Source of the DNA: Theodoxus fluviatilis
Taxonomy: Eukaryota; Mollusca; Gastropoda; Cycloneritida; Neritidae
Direction: 5' to 3'
Assembly: GCA_034096865.1 (NCBI GenBank)
Contig: JAWQFJ010028249.1
Location: 28,501-92,500, forward strand
Length of the DNA: 64,000 nucleotides
Shown: one piece after another, positions 27,104 to 38,301 of the stretch
How the letters are laid out: every line of letters begins with the position of its first letter
How positions within the stretch are numbered: the first letter of the stretch is position 1
Position numbers and translations under genes: made by a program
Notes under the pieces: model-generated
The model's input: only the letters and a program-made list of their open reading frames with translations
Databases searched by the model: none
What the model was told of the DNA's origin: nothing

Positions 27104-27502
27104 TCATGTTGCCTCTTCTATTCCTTCCTCTCTCTCCCTCTCCATCCGCTCCTTCTCCATCTCCATCCGTTTCTCCTCTCTCTCCAGCCTCTCCTTCTCC
27201 ATCTCTCTCTCCCTCTCTATTCTCTCCTTCTCCATCTCCATCCGTTTCTCCTCCAAATCTAACTCTCGCAATCTAATAGATATATCCACGGGGATTCGTT
27301 CGCATTCAGTCACAGGCATCTCCGTCTCGCTTTCACTCTCATGACGCGTTTCTCCTATAAACTTTATCAGTATTTCCTGCAATATGGCTTTAGAAGCCCC
27401 CCTTCTTGCTTCCAAGCCAAACTTCTCAATCATTCCATCTAAGCCCGCCTTATCCAGTGATGGAATGTCAGCTATAGTCGGTATGCCTGTCACGTCAGCC
27501 AT
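27104..27502 (-). pseudogene. Gypsy gag N-terminus with charged coiled coil
   Basis: The frame begins with ATG at 27502 (MADVTGIPTIADIPSLDK). A charged helix built from repeated EKER/EREM heptad-like blocks extends to about 27104. It probably continued into the 25592-26886 segment, but a frame change in the low-complexity EKER region separates them. The repeated codons explain the CTCC-rich plus strand here. Confidence 0.75.
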
Positions 27503-27700
27503 CTTGAAACGTTATGTCGAACCAACAAAAATCACAATCTCTATCAACTTCACACAAAATGATTCTATCAATAGAACAGGGTTTTTCCAAAAGGTGGCAG
27601 ATCACAATGGCAATGGTTATCCAGAAGATGACAAGTCACAACACAACCCTGTGATACAAGACCTCAATTTTCATGATAGCTAATCTGTCAAAAAATAGAT

Positions 27701-27718
27701 CTTCGGACGAGCCGCTAA
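27701..27718 (-). other. Candidate primer-binding site
   Basis: Directly inside the LTR-like block the minus strand reads GCGGCTCGTCCG. The core GGCTCGTCCG is shared with retroviral and Gypsy primer-binding sites complementary to a tRNA 3' end. Adjacency to the LTR end CA supports this reading. The exact tRNA was not determined. Confidence 0.5.
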
Positions 27719-27719
27719 C

Positions 27720-27795
27720 TGTTACGATACGTGTCCTCTGATTAATTTTGGCTCTTTGTGTTTTCTAGGGGATTAGGATGTGGGGTACCGTAACA
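27720..27795 (-). repeat. Candidate LTR, only about 76 bp
   Basis: The block has inverted ends TGTTACG (27720) and CGTAACA (27795), the usual TG...CA form of an LTR, and abuts the candidate primer-binding site. Seventy-six bases is very short for a Gypsy LTR. It may be an internally deleted LTR or only the 3' part of a longer one. Confidence 0.4.
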
Positions 27796-28980
27796 ATAAT
27801 CCATCTCCACTGTTACTAGTATGTATGAACTGAAACGACAGAGACAAATGGGAAAAACCTTTCTTAATTCAACTGATTTTTACTAATTCATAATTATGAT
27901 ACTGATGGTCTAAATAATTGCTTCTATTTTTAGCCAGCCAGCCTATAACAAAAATATTTCACCTATCTTTCTCCGACATGGGGGAGATCCCTCGACGACC
28001 AAAGGGGTCCTGACCGTTGACGTCCGTTGTCCAACGGTCGATCTAAAGATGGTACGAGGGGTGGGCCTTGTTGGAAAGGGATCCGGACCGTTGAGGTTGA
28101 CGGTTGTTGTTCAGCAGTTCAGACATGCTTCAAATATGTCTGGGCATGCTTCCAACACAGAGAAGCGAAGAATGCAGCAGAACCCAAATGTGTGGACTCA
28201 CTGAGCACAGTGGGGAGCACATCTCCAAAATCAGTGAAGCCGAGAGTACAGGCTTCAAATACACAGACTGTCATGGTAATGCGATCGAGTAGGATGTCAG
28301 CCAGTCAGGAAACATGAGACGCAGCTCCCGGATGGCAAGCGGATCGTCCGCTCCCTCGAGGACCAAAGTCCATTCTCTCTCTCTCCCTCTCTCTCTCTCC
28401 GCAAGAATACACGTCCGTTCTCTCTCGAGGTAGTATCAAGTCTCTCCCGATGACGTTGTTTTTCACTCCAAAAATGACGTCGTCAATCTGTATGACGGAG
28501 TCAGTCCACAGCACAAGAAACATGAAATAATCAATGTTCTGGTGTCAATTCATTCTCATCACATAAGGCATGGCTGATTCTAAGGACTATTGTTATTTGA
28601 GGCAATGGCTGGCTTCTACATATTTTTCTACTAGGGCAAAAAGGACGAACCGTCACAACATTAAAGAAGCGTGGGAGGCTGGCAAGAGCTTTGAAGGAGG
28701 GGGAAAAGCAATAGAACTAAATCTGAGTGAGGGGAATCAGATCGGTTATAGAAATACTGACACAGGCACGGAACTGAGGTAGATTCTCAATTCGGTCAGT
28801 CCCACTTATTTTATTATTAAGTTTTTCCTTTGGCTTGTTCACTAATGGAAAATGCTGCATGAACAGGATGTCATTACTCCCACAAATATGATTTAGTACT
28901 GGAAACGTTGTAATTGTAGAGATTTTCTTTCTTGTGCTGTAGATTAGATGTGCAACAAGGTGTTTCTGATATGCTTTTTT
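27796..28980. other. Intron DNA, unrecognised
   Basis: No gene or element could be assigned. The segment includes a short (CTCT)n tract at 28372-28402 and duplicated GACCAAAG words near 27998 and 28361. It may contain parts of an older repeat next to the Gypsy relic. Confidence 0.4.
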
Positions 28981-29822
28981 TTACTCACATGCGAAGCAAA
29001 AGTGAGTATATGTACTCGCCTGTTTCGTCCGTCCGGGCGTCCGGGCGTCCGAAAACTTTAACGTTGGATTTTTCTTGGAGACTATTAGGTCTATCAATAC
29101 CAAATGTGGCATGATGGTGTATGATGACAAGGCCTCAAAAAACATAGTGACTTGACTTGCTTCAAGGTCAATGTCGCAGGGGCCATAAATGTTGTCTAAA
29201 AAACAGCCATTTTTCACATTTTCTCAATTTTCTCTGAAGTTTTTGAGATTGGATACCTCACCTATTCATGGTATATAGGGCAAAGTAAGCCCTATATTTT
29301 GATACCAGTTTAGTTGACCTTGCTTCAAGGTCAAGGTCACAGGAGCTCTTCAAAGTTGGATTGTATACATATTTTGAAGTGACCTTGACCCTGAACTATG
29401 GAAGATAACTGTTTCAAACTTAATAATTATGTGGGCCACATGTTATACTTTCATCATGAGACACATTTGTTCACATATCATCAAGGTCAAGGTCACTTTG
29501 ATCCTTATGAAATGTGACCAAAATGGGGTAGTGAACCACTAAAAGTGACTATATCTCATGGTAGAAAGTGCCAATAAGCACCATTGTGCTTCCTATGTCT
29601 TGAATTAACAGCTTTGTGTTGCATGACCTTGGATGACCTTGACATTGGGTCAAGGTCACATGTATTTTGGTAGGAAAAATGTGTAAAGCAGTTCTTAGTG
29701 TATGATGTCATTGGTAGGTTTTGTTGTTTGACCTTGACCTTGAAGGTCACCTGAAGGTCAAGGACATGTAAAGGTCAAGGTCAAGCATGTGAGTCGTATG
29801 GGCTTTGCCCTTCTTGTTCTCA
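28981..29822 (+). repeat. Dispersed repeat rich in AAGGTCA half-sites
   Basis: The unit begins ACTCACATGCGAAGC near 28983 and ends near GCATGTGAGTCGTATGGGC at about 29785-29803, so ACTCACATGC occurs as an inverted pair at its borders. A CGTCCGGGCGTCC block follows the left end. In between, TCAAGGTCA or its complement TGACCTTGA recurs many times (clusters near 29157, 29325, 29385, 29485, 29625 and 29730-29790). I recall similar repeats as common in molluscan genomes, but I could not check this. Confidence 0.65.
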
Positions 29823-31732
29823 GTTTCTTTGTCAGAATTTTTGGTTGATATTCAGGAAGCCTCAAATTGTGCCGTTATCACAGCCTTCTGTAGATGAAAG
29901 AGTTGGGGCACAACATGCATCAGATACATTTACATAGGCCAAGAGCACTATTTTCTGTAATGGGACAGGTCACATGCTATAGAAATTTTAAAAGTAAATT
30001 CTCATGTTTCACCAATTGAAATCCATTGATTTTTTACCATTATTAGAGATTCTGGTGATTTTGTTGTTGCTGCGCTTGGTCTGTGATCACTTGTGGCTTC
30101 CACATCATCTACATTATCTTGGTGAATGCATAATATAGACAAAGAAGGCTCCAAGCTCGCAGCATCAGGAGGGTGTACATTGTGTCGGGTGTACATTGTG
30201 TCCAAGAGCTGCTTTCTCGCAACACTGGTCATTGACATTCAGGCTCAAACCTCCATCCTCACGCCTGATGCTGAACAGAGGAAAATGAAGTTGAGAGACA
30301 CCTGGAAAACCCATGAAAATGAGGAGTTATATAACCAAATCAGCAAGTGAGAAAACATCTCCAGAAACATTTCAGGATTCTGAATACATACATGTAAATG
30401 TACACTTTGACAAAGCATTAAAAAAGAAGGCTCCTATTTCAGTTGCAAGCAGCATCAGGGCCACAAGAACCAAAGTTGCATTTTTGGTCTCTGCAGGTGT
30501 TCAATATCATAAATGTTGCAAAATGTTGAATTGATGTACAGAAGCATTTAAATAGGTGCCTCTGAAAGCAATGCCCTGAGCATGTCCCATGTCTTTTCAA
30601 GCGACATCAGTTGTTTATATTGAATTGGAAGATGAGCATCTTCTATAGAGCTGACTGTAAACTGCAAACTTGAAAAATGAAAAATGTTATTGACAATTAG
30701 CCCAGGAATTAGAAACTTTCCTGGGTGTTTGTGACTTACCTTCTTTGGACGCTGCTTGTAAATTGTATCTTGTACATAGGAGTACATGTCTAGATTTTGG
30801 CCCATGTTTAATTTGTTGTTTGGACATCTGGCCAAAATCATTTAATGAATTAAAACAATACCAAATAAAACACTTGCTTGTGAGGAAGAATCCTAATGTT
30901 TGGGTTTTCACTACACTCTAAATGTAACAAAAAAGGAACTTGACAAAGCCTCATGCATTGCAGTGAGTTGGCAGATGATTATGAAGCTGGACATTTATAT
31001 ATCTGCCTTTTTCTCTGATGAAATGTGAAACATATTGATTTTTACCTCTCTGCAGAGATTTTGTATGGAGATTTTCCATGAAACTTGTGAAGTTAAATTG
31101 GGTGTGTTTTCTTTTAAGCTTTCCAGAATCAAACTCCCTATGGTGTTGTTGTGAAGGGTTCTACCAGTGTCAAAGCCTTTGCTACTATATGATACCCATG
31201 GAACTGGGGCTACTTGTGGTGGAATAATTTGATATCTTGCTAGGACCATTACTGCTTGGACCATTTTGACCACTGTGGTGGGCATTTGATCTTAGAGAAC
31301 AGAAAGGGTCTCTTAACACTATGATTTCCTAAACTACTGCCTCTGTGAAGATCATCTCTTGCATCCATCAGGAAAACAACATGATAGGGACAAATAATTA
31401 ATGAGACAATATCAAAATGTTCTGCTCACACCTCCATTCTGTTGATTAACTGATTCTTAGTTCTTAGATTGCTGCTCTTTAAAAAAATCTCCCTTATCAC
31501 TTAGATTTAAAAAAATTTAATCTACTCTTTTTGATTAAACAAATGTCCAACAGTGGTGCTGAAAGCATCAGATGTAGCTTTGCTGGGGAAAAAAAGGGAA
31601 ATCCAGGCCAAACAGCCCTTGAGGAAATGCCTCCCTTGGGATTTTAGTTGAAGTTATCCAAATGTTTGAGAAATGGTGAAAGTAAAACAGGAAAGTCATT
31701 ATGCACATTCTAGGTTCAGGAAAACAAAAGCG
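29823..31732. other. Intron DNA, unrecognised
   Basis: This is AT-rich single-copy-looking sequence. All frames are short and show no domain. No repeat structure is evident by eye. Confidence 0.5.
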
Positions 31733-31938
31733 CAGACCTGTGCACTTGTACGAAAAAATCGTACAATGTACGATTTTTGAAGCATTGTATGACTGGTTTT
31801 CACGATCTCACGAATTTTTTCCTGTTGGAGTTTCAGTGTGTGTGTTGTGTTTTTGTGTCGTTTGGAGTTCGAGAAAAAAATCTTCTGATTTTTCACCCAG
31901 AATCTTCTGATTGTGAAAATCTAGGGTGCACAGGTCTG
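31733..31938. mobile_element. 206-bp MITE with 13-bp TIRs and 6-bp target duplication
   Basis: The perfect inverted repeats CAGACCTGTGCAC (31733-31745) and GTGCACAGGTCTG (31926-31938) bound the unit. The hexamer AAAGCG stands directly outside both ends (31727-31732 and 31939-31944). The interior carries a GTACGA...TCGTAC palindrome and a duplicated AATCTTCTGATT. The CAG...CTG ends recall hAT elements, but those make 8-bp duplications, so the superfamily is open. Confidence 0.8.
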
Positions 31939-31944
31939 AAAGCG

Positions 31945-32200
31945 CCATTTTGCTCTGTACTACAATGTAATATTGTATAATTGTTTTTGGTTGCTCAGGT
32001 GACCAATGTTATTGTCAGCAGTGACTGAATGTGACATTATTTAGTGTACATGTAGATGTTACTGTGAAGTACCATCATGGAGAGTTTAGTTTAGCTGAGC
32101 TGTTTGTACTTAAATTCAAGGGAGGTGCATGTAAACCACAGATAACTGATTTAGCCTGGCAAAGATGGGGCTTTTGATCCTGGACTTCTCATAACATCAA
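31945..32200. other. Intron DNA between MITE and TCC tract
   Basis: About 250 bases of unique-looking sequence without a supported feature. Confidence 0.5.
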
Positions 32201-32537
32201 CCTCCTCCTCCTCCTCCTCCTCCTCCTCCTCCTCCTCCTCCTCCTCCTCCTCCTCCTCCTCCTCCTCCTCCTCCTCCTCCTCCTCCTCCTCCCCCTCCCC
32301 CTCCCCCTCCCCCTCCTCCTCCTCCTCCTCCTCCTCCTCCTCCTCCTCCTCCTCCTCCTCCTCCAACTCCTCCCCCCTCCTTCCCCTCCTTCCCCTCCTC
32401 CCTCCTCCTCCCTCCTCCTCCTCCCCCTCCTCCCCCTCCTCCTCCTCCTCCTCCTCCTCCTCCTCCTCCTCCTCCTCCTCCTCCTCCTCCTCCTCCTCCT
32501 CCTCCCCTCCCCCTCCTCCTCCTCCTCTTCCTCCTCC
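32201..32537 (+). repeat. (TCC)n microsatellite near the 3' splice site
   Basis: About 335 bases are nearly pure CCT/TCC triplets with CCCCTC interruptions at about 32291-32313 and 32371-32435. The complementary strand gives long Glu, Arg or Gly frames that are artefacts. The tract ends about 390 bases before the exon B acceptor. A homopurine-homopyrimidine mirror tract of this length can form H-DNA. Confidence 0.95.
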
Positions 32538-32928
32538 ATCTTCTTCTTATTTTCAACCTTTATAGATGTTGTCTGCCATTTGTCAATGTTCATTGAACAT
32601 TGTTGCTTGAACAACAAATAATATCCTCGTTGAATCTTACACAGACAGCCCAGTGTGGATTAAAAGCTACAAAATATATGCTTCTTGTATTGATTGGTAA
32701 TTACTAAGACTTTTTGAGGCATACTCTGCACTTCAGGTAGGTAACAAACTTTCCATTGAGCACCCACTAACTTCTGATATGCCAGTAATGCATTGAACAC
32801 CTTTTCTTTCAGCCTGCAACTGTGGATGAATTCAACACAGTGAATAATTTGTAGAACAATTAAGTCATGCTTGTTTTACCCTGTACCAACACAAAGATGC
32901 TGTGATTTCAGAATCCTTGTTTTATTTC

Positions 32929-32930
32929 AG
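32929..32930 (+). promoter_or_regulatory. 3' splice site before exon B
   Basis: The sequence TTGTTTTATTTCAG precedes 32931. The exon starts with C, completing the AG left by the donor at 21749, so the reading frame carries over as Ser-Leu-Ala-Lys. Confidence 0.8.
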
Positions 32931-35607
32931 CTTGGCAAAGAGAGGTGAAGATGGAGCTTTGTTCACAAGTGACAATTCCGACTCTGATACACTTGGAATC
33001 AAAATAGTTGAAGTGGTCAGCCTCAGAGACAAGTTGCCTGGAGCTTCAGGATCCAGTCCAGACAGTGCTTGGTCAGTGCTGCAAGGGCTGTCACCAGGAC
33101 CAGCCAAGACCACAGGGAGGAGTGGGAAACCTAACAATTCTGAACCAGTGGCTCTTCCTGAGATTGATGTCGATGCCATTGTGGCCAGGAACGAGCGCGT
33201 GGCGTGCACCTACAAGTGTAGCACCTGCAACGTCCACTCGCCCCACCTGAACACTATGAAAATGCACCTGAAGGAAATCCACAACAATGTGAAGCTCTTC
33301 ACCTGCCCATACTGTCAGTTGTCTATGTCTTCAATGAAGACTGGTTCTGAGGAAGAGGTGCTGAACCACATTCGAGAAGTCCACCCATCCAACTATGCCA
33401 AGCGTGAAGTCGGTTTGTCTGAATCGAGCAAATCCCTGATTCAAGTAGTGACATTGTCCCCAGGTAAAGACTGTCCCTATGTTGGCAAAAAGTTCATCAT
33501 TGAGAAAGACATCTTTTGCTGCCAGAAATGTAGAGGTCACTTTCCATCACTGGACACCACATACCGACACATGGAGCAAGATCATGCAGAGGCATTTTAC
33601 TATGTCTGTCCCATCTGCAAAACCTACAAAGGAAAGACGGAGATCATTGTCACCAAGCACATAGCTGACGATCACAACAGGAGTGTCTCAGATGAGCTTT
33701 TGTCTCTTGCAGTTGAAGACAACATTTATGTTCGTGTGGCCATTTTGCAGGAGAAGAATAAGCAAGGGCCTCAGAGAGGTCCACAGCAGGAAGAAGATGT
33801 CTTGATCGTTGGGGAATCACAACTACGTGGAATGTCATCTTCCACAACCTCGGCAACTCCATCGGCCCAGGCACAGGTGCGGGGTTCAGTTGACCGGGGC
33901 TCAGTTGACCGCGGCAGGGGCAGAAAGCCTAGGGGGCGAAAGGTGGCTATGTCAGGCTCCCGAGAGGCAGGGCATGTGTTTGACACAGTCAGTGGGAAAG
34001 TTGCTTCTGTTTTCCCCAAAATGATCAGCTCTGGTAGATCAACGTCAGTTCCAAATGCTGCCCCTATGCCAGACAGGTCAGCTCTTGGAGTCTCTTCACC
34101 TCTGATCTTTGCACCTTTGAATGTCATGGTCACCATGGCCTCTCCCTCAGGAGCTCCCATTCTGTCAATGGTGCCGTCTGCTTTAGGTGCCTCAGTTCAG
34201 CCTTCAGCTTTTCCTCACGTTTCCTCTTTGCCTAGTGCATTGAGAACTGGAATCCCTACATCAGTGACGCCAGGTCAGATTCCAGGGACATTGATGTCAC
34301 CAGGGCCATTTCCATCTTCAGCAGGTACCTCTGCTCAAGCGGTTCGAATGGGCGTGGCAGAGAAAGTCCAGAGGTTAAATGCAGGTGGTAGTGTGTCTGC
34401 TAAGAGCTCCAGTGTTCCTCCTCCCCCTCCACCACTTGTTTCCTTGACCCCCAACCAAGCAGGTATGCTTCCCCAGCACACTTCATCGAGCACAACTTGG
34501 AATGTCCCTCTTGTGGGTTTTGGTGCTCCACCTCCCCTTCACCAGGCTCCTGCATTTAGCTTGCCACTGAATTCAGCTGCCAGAGGCAGTGGATTTATAG
34601 CTGAAACTGGTGCTGCTGTTCAGCGCAGCAAGCCACAGTCTCCCAGCCGGCAGGGGCAAGCTTCAGCATCGCCTCAGATGCCCAGATTGGTCCCATCCCC
34701 TTCTGTACCTCAGTTTGCTGGGAGTAGTCCAGCAGCATCCCCAAGGCCACTCTCAGCAAACCAGCCAAGGTCTCAGCAGGCCAGCCCGCATACACTTGGT
34801 ATGCTGCCTGCTGCAGCTCACCAAGCTAGGGCAAGTAGTTTCACTGATGATGATGCCTCCCCTGAAGCTTTCCAGATCTTCAACATCAAGCCAAAAACTC
34901 AAGCCCCGCCACCCCAGGCACAGCCAAGACCTCCTGTGGTTCATGCATCATCTATGTCTGTGAAGGCTCTTCTGATGCAGAACCAAAGACAGCAGCAACA
35001 ACAGCTTCAACAAAAGCAACAACAGCAGTTGCAGCAGCAAATGCCTAGGCCAAGGGACGTGGCTCCAAGAGCCAGGGTAGGGTTAGCAGTACCTACTCAA
35101 CCACTGCAGGTGCTGACTGCCAGGGATTTGGCCAAAAGCACCAGTGCCAGTCCAGTGCAGTCTTCAAGGTCCACTGTGGTGCAGGGTCAACCAGGGAGGC
35201 AGTCTTTGCAACCTCCAGCTGCTCAGGGCTCAGTCTCTGTGCTGCCTCAGATGGTGTCGCCCTTCTACCCAGTTCCCAGTAGCGTGGTCGGTTTCATCCA
35301 GGGCTACCCCATAGGGAGCGTGAGCATTCCCTTGAGCCTGGCACAGACGCCTCCTTCCTCCTCTCACCCACAGAGCAATGCAGGGAGCATGCCCGCAAGG
35401 CCGTCAGTTTCTTCTGCAACAACTGCTATGGCCACGGCTGTTGCCACCACTGCCAGCTCCCAACAGTCCTCGCCTTCCCGTCAATACCACTGCCCATACT
35501 GTCCAGCAGAGACAGTTGTGAATCCCGATGCAGTTATGCAGCACTTCAATGAACTCCACAAGGGAAAGGACATTTACTTAAAGCGAGTTGATGATACGAG
35601 GCCATGA
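32931..35607 (+). CDS. Large C2H2 zinc-finger/AT-hook protein, exon B (C-terminal)
   Basis: This exon encodes the last 892 residues or so and ends at TGA 35605-35607. Four C2H2-like fingers lie at about 33211-33675: CSTC...HLKEIH, CPYC...HIREVH, CQKC...HMEQDH and CPIC...HIADDH. An AT-hook-like GRKPRGRK follows at about 33922-33945. The middle is low-complexity Ser/Pro/Ala, with PPPPPP at about 34420 and a Gln-rich block at about 34978-35042. One last finger, CPYC...HFNELH, lies at about 35491-35563, close to the C-terminus. Together with exon A, nine fingers and two AT-hook-like motifs suggest a nuclear regulator. The frame also runs a little upstream of 32931, but that part is intronic pyrimidine tract. 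I do not recognise a named orthologue. Confidence 0.85.
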
Positions 35608-36340
35608 ACAATGTTTCCTCGGTTTTCATTTGTGGGACATGTTCTTGTTCAGTTTTTTTTACCAGAATCCAGAAAACAGACATTCTTTCTCCTCCATCCC
35701 ACTATCCCCCATTATAGTTCATGTAGTCACATTCAATGTAAAATATTTTGTGCTCACTTTATGCTGGTGATTTTGTGTGTGGTAGTGATAGGAGTCTGAT
35801 TTGCTCTGTAGTGTAGCGTTTGCACATTTGAATTGCTGTTGTTGGTTCAAGTAGCATCCATCCAAATGAGGATTGATAATGAACTTGTTTAATGCACATG
35901 GTAAGCTACCTATCCCATTTGTCTGTGTAGTGTAAGACATCACTTGTTATTCTTGGTATGCTTATTCCAGACTCAATGTGAAAATGTATTTCATCTATTT
36001 AAATGGAGCTTTTCACAAGGCTGTGCAATGTGCAGAGGAAGTGGACTTTCTAGAGGAGCAGATAGTAAAGTTACATCCTTTGATTTTTTTCCCCTGATAT
36101 TTTTAAAAATTCAGAATCATATTTCCCAATATACGCCATGCTATATCACTGTGTGCAGGTTTTGTTCATTAATGAATTAATTTTCTGCAGAGATTTATAT
36201 TTTCTTTTAATGAATAGTTGTCCCATTTGCAAAGTTGTGTTTTGTTGAAGCAGATAATTTATGTGGACTCTTCCCAATATAGTATGGTGAAGCAACCCAA
36301 AACTCTGTGTGTGATACAGTGTTTTCCATTGGGTGTTTTC

Positions 36341-36399
36341 TCCACCCCCACCCCCTCCCACCCCCACCCCCTCCCACCCCCCACCCCCTCCCACCCCGC
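36341..36399 (-). repeat. G-rich tract with quadruplex potential (minus strand)
   Basis: The plus strand repeats CCACCCCCTCCCACCCC. On the minus strand this gives more than eight runs of three to six G separated by one or two bases, satisfying the usual quadruplex pattern several times. It lies about 740 bases after the stop codon of the zinc-finger gene, so on the coding strand it is a C-rich mRNA or flank element. Confidence 0.8.
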
Positions 36400-36718
36400 A
36401 CTTGTATTTCCAGATGTTACGTTATTCAAGAACAGTTTGCAAAAAGACTGGGATTTTCTATGTCTCTTTTAATACTTACGTAGGCATTCATTTGCATGTA
36501 CAAGTATATCCATTTTCTGTGTTAGCCACCAATTCCATGCCATGTCAAATTTTCAAACCTGTCATTGGAAACTAGTTTTACCTCCAATTTTGAAGGTGAC
36601 TTGGTGTATGATCTAAAATGTTCCAGAAACTTGATCTGAACCTCGTCCTATTAGATGTTTTGGTATGAACTTGGATGTTGGATTGCCATTGCTGTTTGAT
36701 AGACACTGCATGCACCAA

Positions 36719-36791
36719 TCCCAGCACACACACACATACATGCACATACACAGACGCACACACACAATGAGTGTGAGAGAGAGAGAGAGAA
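36719..36791 (+). repeat. CA and GA microsatellites
   Basis: A run of CACACACAC with CATACATG variants (36723-36767) is followed by (GA)n (36774-36790). It is ordinary simple sequence. Confidence 0.9.
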
Positions 36792-38301
36792 ATTCGACTG
36801 CATTGAAAAGGTCATTTGCCCATATATCGACGATTACAAATACTGTAACATGTAGGCCTACAAATGTGCAAGTGTCTACATGACAAAGAGCACGAAAATG
36901 TTGATTAGTGGTCTTACAGAAGGACAAAAAGAATGTTTGCATGGTGGAGGTAGTATGCTGTACATTTTGAATAGGCAATGTCATGTGTTGTTATTTTGCT
37001 TGCATTTATTCAGTTTCTTGTGTTGGGTTGAGCCGGTATTTGTCAATTGCCATGTACACAGAAATGACAAAAACTGCAGAACTGTTGCACCAGGAGGACA
37101 GAGCGGTAGGTGTGGTATTATATCAAAATTTGAAAATGTAAGTCGACACCAGTTAGGTTAGGCGCCTAATATGTAGTGGCTCAGTAAGAACAGGGGGCAG
37201 AGAGGTTTAAACAACTGATGTGACAGTTTCTGTGGGTTGCCTCTTATCTGTGCATTTTGCAGGTAGAACATGCATGTTTGCACTGACAGGAGGCTCTCAT
37301 TCATTTTGGACACGGGTATAAGAATCAAAAACCATGAAGACTACAGCATTTATGTAGGGTTTCAAATGTTGACTTGCAACATGCATGTGTTGATTTTATG
37401 TATCAATATATTCCCCCTGATTGTGTCTTGCCTTTCCTGGAGACGATCGCATGCATTGTAGTTATTCGCTAGATTATGTTGCAAAGATACTGTATTATTT
37501 GTGTCCATTATTGACTTGCATTTTCATCATTCATGTGAAAATAGGGTGTGGAAAATTAAACCCACCCACCCCAAAAAAAAGGTAAAATGAAGAAGAAAAA
37601 AATCATGTAGGCTACAGACAAGAATGTAGTAAGAATTTATTGCATTGAACCAACATCAATAGTAGGCCTAAATACTGCACGAATGCAACAAGTATTATTC
37701 TGGCATGCATCAAGCTGGAAACTGCCTCCCTGCACGTCAGCTGACATTTTCCTCATAAGAATGCGTCCATGTACTGATTTTTTTAAAAATAATGCGGCGG
37801 TGAATTTATCTATTAAGACTAATATCCAACTTTCCTCAAATCAATACTGGCACAGTCAGTAAGGGCTGTGATGACGAGGGCACCATTTGGGAAGATGTCT
37901 GGGTGAATTTGGGGGGGGGGGTTTGTCTTGAAAGATTCAAGTGTTTCAATCTATAGAACTGGCATCGACTCTTTGCATCTTGCCAACAATAGATTCGTTG
38001 CCAATAAATGCATTGAAGAAGCGCTACCAAGTATTTTATTGTTTTTACGCCTTTCATGCCTAATGTTGCTTTCGAGGATGACTTGTTCAACATTGGTCCA
38101 CAAGAGAAACTGAAGATATGGCTAGTCAGTTCCTACTGTACCATAAGATGCTGAAGCATTGAGGTTCTGCCAGGAAGGCAGGTGGAGAGGTAGTGTGCAT
38201 GACTGTTGTAAATCTGGAGAATTCAAGACTACAGCACCAAGATGGCGTCCAGTGGAAGCAGTGTCTGCATCTGCTGGAAAAAAATGAAGTAGCCTGCTTA
38301 A

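Larger units (their letters stand above)
23249..27795 (-). mobile_element. Internally deleted Gypsy-type LTR element (minus strand)
   Basis: Reading leftward from a candidate LTR/primer-binding site (27795-27701), the element shows the gag N-terminus, a coiled-coil region, a CCHC zinc knuckle, a protease region, and then, after a large gap, the C-terminal part of integrase. Reverse transcriptase, RNase H proper and the integrase core are missing, so the element cannot be autonomous. A 1.1-kb non-LTR-type element is nested at 23770-24890. Frames are broken in several places. It sits antisense to the host gene within its intron. The left end is uncertain because no matching LTR was seen. Confidence 0.8.
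21750..32930 (+). other. 11.2-kb intron of the zinc-finger gene
   Basis: The intron has GT at 21750-21751 and AG at 32929-32930, the latter after TTGTTTTATTTCAG. Joined phases match exactly. The intron holds a Gypsy relic, a nested non-LTR-type element, a dispersed half-site-rich repeat, a MITE, and GT and TCC microsatellites. The boundaries were inferred from sequence only. Additional small exons inside cannot be excluded. Confidence 0.7.
35608..38297 (+). other. 3' UTR and downstream flank of the zinc-finger gene
   Basis: No convincing frame is present. The transcript's 3' UTR should begin at 35608, but no canonical AATAAA is obvious for more than 2 kb. The first clear one is at 38003-38008, and ATTAAA occurs at about 37555. 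The segment includes a C-rich tract (36341-36399), a CA/GA microsatellite (about 36719-36791) and a run of G at about 37911-37921. Confidence 0.5.

Noticed and set aside
32151..32617. Minus-strand poly-Glu, poly-Arg and poly-Gly frames
   Set aside because: They are read-through of a (TCC)n microsatellite.
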